From NCBI GenBank assembly GCA_031308135.1, contig JAHLJT010009436.1, positions 139,832,303 through 139,896,302 on the forward strand: a stretch of 64,000 bases of DNA, in the 5' to 3' direction. Positions 55,615-64,000 of this stretch are shown here, piece by piece. The DNA is from Acheta domesticus (taxonomy: Eukaryota; Arthropoda; Insecta; Orthoptera; Gryllidae). Made by a program: the position numbers and the translations under genes. The first letter of the stretch is position 1. The number at the start of each line of letters is the position of its first letter. Below the pieces are notes generated by a model. It did no database searches. It saw only the letters and a list, made by a program, of their open reading frames with translations, and was not told the DNA's origin.

Positions 55615-55629
55615 GCGCGCGCGCGCGCA
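55551..55629 (+). repeat. (AC)n(GC)n tract, 78 bp alternating purine-pyrimidine
   Basis: About 24 AC dinucleotides (55552-55600) pass directly into about 14 GC dinucleotides (55601-55628). A strong candidate for left-handed Z-DNA. Three plus frames of His/Thr and Arg/Ala repeats come from it. Confidence 0.97.
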
Positions 55630-55839
55630 TTCATGCCTACAAGCATACCACTGGATTACACTGATACACTCACGTACGTACTAAAACCCACAGTAGCCTC
55701 ACCAAAAACAAATGGAGGTGCGTACGCATCAGACATGCCCACAAACACACCTACACACGCTTACGGTTACATACACTTTCAATCCAAACACCAACGCCGA
55801 CACGTGCCTCCTACACCGTACATAAACACAAACACACGC
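55630..55839. other. AC-rich flank of the dinucleotide tract
   Basis: Scattered ACACACG and CAAACAC motifs, the decayed edge of the repeat. Confidence 0.6.
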
Positions 55840-56075
55840 GCGCGTACACACTCTAGCCGCCGTACAGGGCAGTCACGCCAAGCGACTCATCATTCCGTCA
55901 GCCGCCCTCATCGCCTCGCCGTCATCGTCTTCCCGTCCCTCCCGTCCCCACCCCCGCCTGGGACGCATCGATTTTGCGCCACTCTCACAGGCCTGCCTTC
56001 AAGGCCAGGCGCGGCGGCGAGGGCGGGCGCAGGCGGCGAACTTAGCGGCGCGCGGCGGCGCTCACTATTTTTTTA
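55840..56075. other. CpG islet
   Basis: Densest at 56000-56065 (GGCGCGGCGGCGAGGGCGGG-like). The 215-codon plus frame 55519-56166 starts in the dinucleotide repeat and is rejected. Confidence 0.5.
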
Positions 56076-56814
56076 CTTTCTCGCTACCGCTTACGCAGTA
56101 GAGAGGAAGTTATGTAATGCTCCGCGAAAAAACTGCGAATTTTCGGCCGAAACACTCTTATTATAAGTCTCTAGAAATGAGAAAGTGGATTAATCCAGTT
56201 GCTAAATTTAGAAAAAAACCTCGTGATGTAGCCAGAATCCGTGTAACGTGATGTATCAACACGTGACGTAGCCTGAATCCGTGTTGTGTGTGTCCTTGAT
56301 ACCGAAAAATCGAATGACGGCAAAACTGTCCGTGTGTGAACTACGCTAGCGGCTAAACCTAAACAATTTCCTCCAAAATTTATATTCCCCAATCGATCTG
56401 GCTGATGTCGCGGCTCCTTGAATTTGAAACCGATATTTTAATTTTGGGGGGTACTTTACATGAAGGCCCTGGGTCATTTTCCAATTTTCAAAAAAATGAC
56501 TCCATAGTTTTTTTTATTAAATTTTGTTATTGAATAGTGTGAAGGACGTTTAAAGATAATGGTGAAGTTTCATTTTCTTTACAAACTCTGATTTTTCGAA
56601 TATTGCAAAATTTCAATTTTTTTCGGCGTCTTCCTACAACTACAATTATTAAGATAGAGATTTTTCTTTTAATAAAATGTGTCTCGTAAAGATCGATTTT
56701 GAAATCAAGTGATGTTCAATTTTTCGAATTTTTTTTTTTTTCAAAACTTCGTACTTTTCTCCTAATTTTGGGTGAAAGAATGGTCGAGAAAGTACGTGCT
56801 GTTGTAGCTTTTTT
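56076..56814. other. AT-rich stretch with a short direct repeat
   Basis: CGTGATGTAGCCAGAATCCG (56222) recurs 39 bp later as CGTGACGTAGCCTGAATCCG (56261). No gene. Confidence 0.6.
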
Positions 56815-57020
56815 TTTAGCTGCGCCCGCCGCCGCCGCCGCCGCCGCCGCACACGCGATTGACGCGCGTTGTCGCCTTTGTCCACGTGATTCAATTTGCC
56901 TTCACAATGGCGTCCCGGCACCCAAAGGGCCCGCCCCCACCGGCGCGGCGCCCGAGAGCCACCCCGACCCGCCGCGATGCGGCGCCGCGGTCGTTGTCCC
57001 GGGGTTGCAAAACAGAACCG
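56815..57020. other. CpG islet starting with (GCC)n
   Basis: GCC triplets at 56825-56850, then CpG-rich DNA with GGCGCGGCGCCCG at 56940. Frames on both strands give poly-Ala or poly-Arg from the triplets. Confidence 0.6.
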
Positions 57021-58876
57021 CACTGACGTGGCATTGGAAGTCGGCGAATGTTTAACTTCCTGGTGCTGGAATCCCGAAGAGCGTGCAAGAAGAAAAGAGA
57101 AACGCGAGAAAAGAAAATAACTTGAGATCTTGGAGCGAGTCCAAGTGTCCTGGACTTTTGTTTGTTTTGGGTCTAGCGTGGTTCTAATGCAACGTTCTTT
57201 TCTAGAATCGTATTTCGGTTACCAATCGTATACATTTCATTTGCCGAGCCTTCGATAGGTTTAGGGAAAATAACAATGTGTTAAATATTGGGATGTGTTC
57301 AATAATAATGTGTTAAATATTGTATGAAAAATTCGCTTCCGTAAATTGGTATTATGACTGATTACAAGAGACTGGAGTTTATGTACTAATAATCTTTAAA
57401 ATAGGTATGTTCTTAGACTGTAAACACTTTGAAAATATGCCCTACTAATAAACAAACTATCTAGAAATATGTTCTGCTAATAAAGTATACTAACCCATCA
57501 TTACATCGTTTCTCATAATTTTTGGGCACAGTTCACTCATGAGGCACTTACTAAACCGCACTTGCTCAAACAACATACTCTTACTAAACAGCTCAATGGA
57601 ATTTCGAACAATTGTACTATTGGTTAGTTTGCACAACGGAACAAATTTAACAATTAGCATTAGAACAAGGTTTCAACACCATTCCGAGGATCTCTTACTA
57701 TCATCATTGTATCGAGAAAAGGGAAATTTTCTTTGTCGATCCCTGTTTCGATCTTGAAGGGTAAATCCCTAAAGTCAATTCACGTGTGTTCATCAGCGTT
57801 ACGTGTTTACGTGACGACGGCACGTCACATTCGAAAAGATAATGATTTTCTTGTTAAATGTCATGCCTAATGACAGGAAAATGATATTAGCTACAGTGTG
57901 AATTATTAGCATGTACTGTGAATCATGAACATATCAAAGAATTTTTTTCGGAGAATCATTATGTTTATTAAGAAATCGGGCAAACTATACAAGATATGCG
58001 TCGAAAAATAATAAAATAAAATCGATAAATAATTGGAAATTGGGTGTTTTAATGCACATACCACGTGAACATAGTTTCTGACTTCAGGGAAAAAATATGC
58101 AATTGCAATAAGAACCTGTTCCTAGTGTTATTTTAGTTAAGTTTCTACGTATATTCGGGCAGTATAAAGATTATGAACACCAGTGGTGAGCTCTCGTATC
58201 TTCCGTAGTATTTTTCCTTTCTGCTACTAACTCTTTTGTTAAATGTTTACAAAGCATGTTTGTGGGACAAACCAGTGAGAGGTTGCTGATCTTTCTCCTT
58301 TAGGCTTTCTGTACCATATTTTATCTAATGTTTATATTTTTAATCTTAAAATAAACAATACTATTAATTGAGCATTTTGTAGTATGAATGTGAAGGCTGA
58401 CATGTATATTACTTCCCTCAGGAAGTAAACGTAAAGGTCAGCCGACAACCACGGATTCGTTGGCGCAGCGTTCAGGTGCGTTGTAGCGGAACTTCGTTGA
58501 TCATTTGAAACTTTTAAGTCGTTGTAACTGACGACTGACGTGACCTTTCGAGGTTAAATGATTCTGAAACTGACAGTAATGTGACACCAGCTGATCGATA
58601 CTCAATGAAAATGAACTTTGTTTGGTCAATACAATGCCTATCACCAAAATAACAATATGTTACTGAAATTTTAATAAAAAGCATCATATCAGATTACTGT
58701 TGCGATTATGTATTTGTTTCAACTCACACTGCAGTTTTCCAAAAGAATGTTTTGTTTATATCACGTGACCAAATATCGCAAATATGCTCTAAATCATGAG
58801 TTTTGATAGTGTTTATACTTAGCTAGTACCGAGAGCGGTAATTTCTAAAATGAATGTTATTTTTATTTTTTGTCAG
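57021..58876. other. AT-rich stretch with small duplications
   Basis: ATGTGTTAAATATTG occurs at about 57275 and 57307, and a loosely conserved ATATGYYCTRCTAATAAA at about 57435 and 57467. No gene or islet in almost 2 kb. Confidence 0.5.
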
Positions 58877-58902
58877 TTGAAAATGGAGAAAGGCACAACA
58901 AG
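58877..58902 (+). other. Candidate 26-nt microexon
   Basis: Upstream TTTCTAAAATG supplies a branch-point match, then TTATTTTTATTTTTTGTCAG gives a good acceptor (AG 58875-58876). The segment ends at AAG|GTAATG, a good donor. It contains an ATG in context AAAATGG. Such a short exon needs transcript evidence. Confidence 0.25.
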
Positions 58903-59439
58903 GTAATGATGACGACGGCAAGGAACCTGCTTTTTAAACTGAAAACCAAACCCAAGAAATAATATAGGTTTTGGACTTGCATACCCCTCCTCCAACATTT
59001 CATGTTAGCGGTTCTGTATATGGGCAATGGTCTCCAGGAAAATAGTCACTTGTCACTGCGTCTTTTCCTTATTTAACGACTTGAAATTTTTCGGGTATTT
59101 ATTTCCGAATCTGACGTTCTCCTTTGTTGACATTCTCTTCATATTTTCTTTCCGATTTGATATTTTTCTTCAAATGTTTCCATTTCACACAGAATATTGA
59201 CACCCCCCTCGTTTGTTTAGTCTGTAGGGCTCAACCAAAAGAGAAGAAACTAAAATAAAACAGACAAAGGATTAAGGAAATATGAAAACAATATGTTCGT
59301 TCATGTGCCAAGATGGTCATGGAAATGAACGTAGTAATTGACTCCACAAGAGGGCGTTTGTGACCGCAGAGGCCTTGCCAGAGCCACTTGTTGCATCCGC
59401 GCGCTCTTGTGTCGTTTGGTATCGTTCCAATGGCTGCGC
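58903..59439. other. AT-rich stretch, no gene seen
   Basis: Nothing recognisable. Confidence 0.5.
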
Positions 59440-59640
59440 GGTTCGGCGAACCGCGCGCGGAAATAAATTGTGGGAGGTCATCACTCGCCGCATCTGGAGG
59501 CGCTCCCAAGGGCCGAGCAGCGCGCGCGCCGAAGGAAGCCAGAGAGCGACGCGACGCGCTCTCCCACGAGTGGGCGGCGACTCTCGGCAGACGCCTTCGA
59601 AACCTCTCCCCGCCTCGCCCCGCTCCGCCCCTCCCAACAG
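59440..59640. other. CpG islet
   Basis: GC-rich with GCGCGCGCCG at 59520. It continues into the CCAAC-type repeat. Confidence 0.5.
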
Positions 59641-60225
59641 CTTATTACACCATCCAACCGCCCCACCCATCCCACTGCTCGCTCGCCCCTTCAACCACCC
59701 ACTCGCTCTTCTATCCACCCACACATCATCTCACATGTCTATCCCCTCCCCCCAATCGCTCTCTGGGTCAATGAACCTCACACCCACCCAAACATTCATT
59801 CGCCCATCCAACTACCCACACAACCGCTCGGTCGCCTATCCACTCACCTACCCGCTCAGCCACCCACTCGCTTATCAGTCATTCACTCATTCGGACATCT
59901 ATCCACCCTCACATCAACTCACTTGTGAATCCACCCACCCATCTGTCCATCTTTCTCTTACCCATCCAACCACCCACCCAACCATTCGTTCGCCTATTCA
60001 ACCACCTACCCAACCACTCGCTCGGCAACCCGACCACCCAACAGTTTGCTCACCTGTTCAACCACCCACCGCCCACCCGAACACTTGCACGCCCATTCTG
60101 CATTCAACTAACTACCTACCCACCCACCCAACAGCTCGGTCGCTAATCGAACCACCAACCCTACCATCCACTCAGCCACCCACCCAAGTGCTTTCTTACC
60201 CATCTAACCCACCCACCCACCGGCT
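59641..60225 (+). repeat. CCAAC/CCACCC-rich degenerate repeat
   Basis: CCAACCACCCACC, CCCATCCAACC and CACTCGCTCG recur irregularly for nearly 600 bp, apparently grown from a CCCA/CCAA tetramer. A 317-codon plus frame (59360-60313) of Pro/Thr/His/Ser crosses it without any domain. Rejected as a gene because it depends wholly on the repeat. Confidence 0.8.
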
Positions 60226-60854
60226 CGCCCGTTGGCTCGGTCGCCCGCGCCCTTCCGCCCACCCACAGGCGCCCGCCCGCCCCCCGCCGCCGCCCGCGCC
60301 GACCCGCGTTTGACTCATCGCCTTAATCCCAAAGGCGCGCTCGCTTGGCTAATATTTGCGCTTGGCCAACTTCAAACACGCGCTGACTTCCCGGCCAGGG
60401 AGTATGGGGAATTGCTGCAGAATAAACCGGGCCTCTGTTCACGCCGAGCCGCTGCCTGATAATTATCTCTCGCGCGCAGCCGCGGGCGCTGGTGTCATCT
60501 CCTTTGCCGAATCCGCGTCGTCTCGACGCGACGTGTTCATCGCCTTCTTCTCCCGAGTTTGGGTTTGAGCTAACGACGTTGCGGAGTGCGAAAGTGAGGG
60601 CGAGGTGTTTAGCTGACGAGTTCAAGCCCGTTCTCGGAATCGTTCTCCGCTTGAGATGCGTCTTCCCTCGAGATGTTGAGACAATCAACTTCGCGCGCGT
60701 TCGGAGTTCAGCCGAGAGCGGAAACGTGCTTCGGAGAGTACAATGGAATCTGCGCGCGCAACGTAATTACTTGGGACTGCGATTGGTAAACATTTAACGT
60801 AATTGCGTGTTGCGGGTCTCCCAAAGGCGTTTCATCATCTGAATAGTAACGTCA
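60226..60854. other. CpG-rich to mixed stretch
   Basis: CpG-rich at 60226-60310 and 60460-60560. No gene is recognised. Confidence 0.45.
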
Positions 60855-60965
60855 GATTCCCTTGTAATGAAATAATAATTCAATTCAATTATGCCTTATT
60901 TTACGTGGCGAGTCTCAGGCTATCAGGGCTCCTTTCTCCCTGACCACGCAAATTTTGCCACGCTC
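60855..60965 (-). repeat. Possible retroelement 3' end, minus strand
   Basis: On the minus strand a GC-richer segment with two AGGGAGAAAGGAGC-like strings leads to ACGTAAAATAAGGCATAATT and a TTGAATTGAATTATTATT tail. The order resembles a LINE or SINE 3' end. No second copy is in the window to confirm it. Confidence 0.25.
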
Positions 60966-61411
60966 CTTTCTCCATCTAGCAACGATCGAAGGTATCAGAC
61001 TGGCGACGAAACAGGCAGTTAAACTATTGCTCAAAGGATTTTTTAGGCTGGAGGATTTTTTTACACGCAGTAAATCTACAACATAGGACAGCCGGATTTA
61101 CTTCCCCACCGAAGGAAGTCGTACGAAGAATCCTTAAAAATTTACGGCTTCGGTCGCATTTAAACCTGCAAATGTGGGTGTATAAGTGAATAATTCTAGC
61201 TACACAAAGCTCTTAATTCGAGTTAGAATGAATAATTCTGACTCCGCTTTATATTCGTAGTTATTCACATAACCACTTCATTAAATAAAATATTTTTATG
61301 GTATCATGAACAGTACTTTGGTATTCCTTGTTAAAATTATATTCATATAAAATATGTATTCGTAAGCCCCCAAAAATGTACGTGTTCTAAAAGACTTATT
61401 TTGTGTTTCAG
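60966..61411. other. AT-rich stretch ending in an acceptor
   Basis: No gene. It ends with TTCTAAAAGAC (branch-like) and TTATTTTGTGTTTCAG (acceptor, AG at 61410-61411). Confidence 0.45.
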
Positions 61412-61470
61412 GTAAGACGCGTTCCAGTACGCGCCTTCTGTTTTCTTCGTGCGCTGTGAGCGAAGCAGCG
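61412..61470 (+). other. Candidate recursive splice site with 59-nt recursive exon
   Basis: The acceptor TTTTGTGTTTCAG abuts a regenerated donor, GTAAGAC, at 61411|61412, the arrangement of recursive splice sites in long insect introns. A second donor, GCG|GTGAGTTT, follows after 61470, which would define a 59-nt exon when the first donor is not used. If real, this window is intronic to a plus-strand gene. Confidence 0.35.
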
Positions 61471-62941
61471 GTGAGTTTCTGTTCCCCTTATTTATTAAGA
61501 AACTCCTAAATTACGGTGAAGTGTCTTGAGGAAAATTGCCGGGCGGAGATGAATTTAATCAAGGAACGTTTCTCGAACGTAAGAACTCCCATGCTTCTCG
61601 AACGCCCTCGTAAATTGGAAGAGAACAAATCCGATCTAACCCAGACACAAAAAAATTTCTATTAAATTTGAAATAATCCTCAATAAAAAGAATGTCGCGT
61701 ACCCTTTAAAAATTAAGACGCTCATAGAACGATGACTATGACAAAAAATGCATGTCGCCTGATCGCGAGACTGTTCGAGTAATTGCTCCTACAATGTGAT
61801 GAATATATATTTTTCCATTCTGCTTGAAAGCCAAAATAATAATTTATTATTTATAATTTATCATCTACATTTCGTTTACCTTCCTATTCTTCCATTCTTA
61901 TTGAAGCTCTTTATTGCAACAAGCTTATTGCATCTTCTAAATTAATTTTACAAATAATTAGTGAATGTCTCGAAGTGCTCCTAGGATATTGAATTTTGTG
62001 GATCACTAATGCGCTTTTCTCAGAAATAGACGTACAAACGCCGAAACCTTTAACTTTAGTGCAGAATTAATGCTTCTTGTAAGACTAAACACATGCGACA
62101 TTTTGATCGTGAACATTTTGGATGACAATGTATTCGGTCCAAAGGTTACAATGGAGCGCAACAGATGGAATCTAATTTTAAATAAATAGCGTCCTAGTTT
62201 CTCGACTAGAACGCAAATGATGCGAGCCATCGTGCAAGATCCAACACGCGATGCATCATCGCTGTTTCAGTGGGTGGCCTCGGGCGGCTGTCATCTGCAA
62301 CAGGCCGCCAGAAACAAATCAGAGCGGCTCTGGCAGCGTCCATTTACCACACAGTGGGTGTACGCGTCATGGAGACGACAAAGAGTGAAGGGGGAGAAAA
62401 CCCAAGCAATCAAACTTCGCATCCCATCGCTTGCTTTGGAAAGAACGAAATAAAACTCAAGGATAACATTTAATACGATTTCTTTGATTTTATTATGAGG
62501 GTAGAGCCAACGGCACTTACGTACCGGAAATACAAGAAAGATATTAACCCTAGCTGAAAGCAATGACCTTTTAAAACTTCACGGAACCATTAATGAAGTT
62601 GGAAATTAGCCGCGTACGGGCAAACCTGTTACATGTGCAGTGTTCATTAACAATGTTTATCTACAGTTCTTACTGCTCATTAAATACAATACCATCGTAA
62701 TTAAAATGTATTTGAGTTAGATATAATTACCTGAAATACATTTGAAGATTATCATTTGACTTTATTCCAATAGGAAATCATTTTAATATATCGGTATATT
62801 TATTTCATATCTAAAATTTTTTTTTTTAAATTTTTTAGAAATGGAAAAGATATTTCATCTTTGATTTTAATTTTGTAATGACCCTTGTTACATATATGTA
62901 ACCACATTTCTGGTCAACACACATTTGCAGCTTTTGCACTA
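61471..62941. other. AT-rich stretch, no gene seen
   Basis: No gene is recognised. The minus strand has ATTTCAG|GTAATT at 62731|62730, a weaker recursive-type junction with a poor pyrimidine tract. Confidence 0.45.
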
Positions 62942-63108
62942 TACTGCAATTTTCGTAACTTTGTCCCTGATAGGAATCAGCGGTTTCGCTGCCATCCAAT
63001 CAGGAACTTATATTTCGCGACGTCACTATGGTGACGTTCAAGCTCCCGATTGGATGAAACCATGAACAGCTGATTTCTGTCAGGGACAAAGTTACAAAAA
63101 TCGCAGCA
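62942..63108. mobile_element. TA-flanked MITE, related member (167 bp)
   Basis: TA flanks at 62940-62941 and 63109-63110. The ends TACTGCAATTTTCGTAACTT and (right, read inward) TGCTGCGATTTTTGTAACTT continue as TGTCCCTGA in both arms. The outer ends match copies 1 and 2 (16992, 22413), but the interior (GGAATCAGCGG, CCAATCAGG, CGACGTCACTATGGTGACG) is different and forms its own smaller palindrome. Likely the same transposase recognised both. Confidence 0.85.
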
Positions 63109-63174
63109 TAATTTGCAAATTTTATTAGCGACATATATTTGTGTGTATATTTTATATATTATAAATTTATAGTT

Positions 63175-63430
63175 AACTGGATAGCCCTGGTGTCTAAACG
63201 AGTGTGCTCAGCTCTTCGGTCCGAAGGGTCGCAGGTTCGAGTCCTGCCTTGGGCATGGTTGTTTGTCCCTTGTCTCTCATGTATGTGTTGTCGCGGAGTA
63301 CCTCGCGTTCTGTTGACCGCTGATCAGAGGAATCCGGAAGTGTGTTGGTGTCTAGTGTAAGCTCGGATATTCGTTCCATCGGGGCGTAAAGGGTAACCAG
63401 CTGTCAGCTGGACAAAAACCTAGAAAAAAA
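63175..63430 (+). repeat. SINE family III, copy 2
   Basis: A-box-like TGGATAGCCCTGGTGTCTAA (63178) and a good B box, GGTTCGAGTCC (63234-63244). The body matches 23856-24093: GGTTGTTTGTCCCTTGTCTC, TGTGTTGGTGTCTAGTGTAA, GGGGCGTAAAGGGTAACCAG. It ends in an A-rich tail. The anticodon-arm region is not tRNA-like. Confidence 0.85.
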
Positions 63431-63665
63431 TATTAATTAAGCATATTATGTGAATTAACTATATATAGTTTTCAGATCTTTTATTCAAACGGATACTACA
63501 AATTTTTTTCTAATAATTGTTTGAAAAAATAATATTGTGGTGTCTGTTTTAATGAAAGGCCAGAATATTGCAAATAAACAAATGAACAGGCGTTAACGTA
63601 TTCCTTTATATAAAACGCGTAATATGAAACATTGATACGTAACATTCCTGAGTATCTGAGAAGGC
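63431..63665. other. AT-rich stretch; TATA-like site
   Basis: TATATAAAA at 63607 precedes the islet below, but CATT is at about -24, too close for a standard initiator. Nothing else seen. Confidence 0.4.
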
Positions 63666-63862
63666 AGTTTCGCCGTGTTTCCGCGTCGGCCGCTCCACTG
63701 CGCGCGGGCTGTCAGCAGGCGAGGGGGTGGGCGGGCGCGCGACCTCCGGACGCCGTGGGCGCTGGCAGAGCGCCGACGCGCGACGCGACGCGCGCCCGCC
63801 CGCGCGCCCGCCCGCCCGCCCGGGTGCACGACCCGCGCGCCGAGGAAGCAGCCCGAGAATGA
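63666..63862. other. CpG islet with CGCCCGCC runs
   Basis: Includes GCGCGACGCGACGCGCGCCC (about 63777-63796) and CCCGCCCGCCCGCCCGGG. Overlapping plus and minus frames are compositional. Confidence 0.55.
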
Positions 63863-64000
63863 GTTGTACATATAGTTATACGAATGACTGAGTGAGTGAA
63901 TGAAAGAAAAAAGAAGAAAAGAACATTATAAAGAACTTTTAAAATCACACTACAAAAAACTGTAAAGTAAACTAGGCTAGGCCCAAAGAGGCCAGCCAAA
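63863..64000. other. AT-rich end of window, no gene seen
   Basis: GAGTGAGTGAATGAAAGAAA-type short repeat at 63890-63910. Nothing else. Confidence 0.5.

Noticed and set aside
59360..60313. 317-codon plus frame rich in Pro, Thr, His and Ser
   Set aside because: It comes from a CCAAC/CCACCC repeat and begins in an islet; no signal peptide, domain or conserved spacing.
62720..62745. Minus-strand recursive splice junction ATTTCAG|GTAATT
   Set aside because: Poor pyrimidine tract and weak donor; likely chance in AT-rich DNA.
1..64000. CRISPR array, bacterial operon, phage or rRNA genes
   Set aside because: No regularly spaced identical short repeats with unique spacers, no ribosome-binding sites ahead of long frames, no rRNA-like sequence; the content is eukaryotic.
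1..64000. Autonomous transposon proteins (reverse transcriptase, integrase, transposase) or endogenous virus genes
   Set aside because: I found no frame with the conserved motifs of these enzymes; all mobile elements seen are non-autonomous.

Overview
This window looks like nuclear DNA from a eukaryote, most likely an arthropod and probably an insect. Support: a long AT-rich background with no tightly packed reading frames, tRNA-derived SINEs, several families of short inverted-repeat DNA transposons with TA or 8-bp target duplications, long simple repeats, and core-promoter and splice-site motifs of the arthropod type. I cannot name the species. No reading frame in the window has a protein domain I recognise. 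The longest open frames (317 codons, in two places) are translations of GC-rich or CCAAC-type tandem repeats, so I call no protein-coding gene.

Composition is a mosaic. AT-rich stretches of roughly 0.5 to 2 kb alternate with more than 25 short CpG-rich islets of about 150-500 bp, and many islets contain runs of a GCCGC/CGCGT-type pentamer. Some islets carry signals that would fit promoters or exons: TATA plus initiator at 53819-53852 (+) and 19690-19722 (-), a TATA box at 26969 (+), and good donor sites leaving islets at 438 (-) and 6598 (+).

Layout: 1-5 kb, AT-rich DNA and islets; 5.2-6.2 kb, a GC-rich minisatellite with a 140-bp two-part higher-order unit; 7-25 kb, SINEs, two copies of one hAT-type MITE (one with a perfect 8-bp target duplication), three TA-flanked foldback MITEs and one TTAA-associated MITE; 25-33 kb, GT-rich, pyrimidine and purine tracts and a well-formed candidate exon at 31683-31753; 37-39 kb, a 15-bp GC minisatellite and a 248-bp tandem duplication; 45.8-49.7 kb, three diverged copies of a 450-500-bp tandem unit, the third split by a 2.1-kb insertion and a SINE; 51.5-52.0 kb, a SINE beside a second type of hAT MITE; 53-64 kb, islets, a CA/CG Z-DNA-prone tract, a possible microexon, a candidate recursive splice site at 61411, a fourth member of the TA-flanked MITE group and a second copy of the Leu/Ser-tRNA-type SINE.

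The overall reading is intergenic DNA or a very long intron crowded with old non-autonomous elements. The exon and splice candidates, mostly on the plus strand, would fit a long intron or the untranslated 5' part of a gene whose coding exons lie elsewhere. That last point is inference; no transcript data were available. SINE and MITE boundaries were set by eye, by aligning copies within the window.
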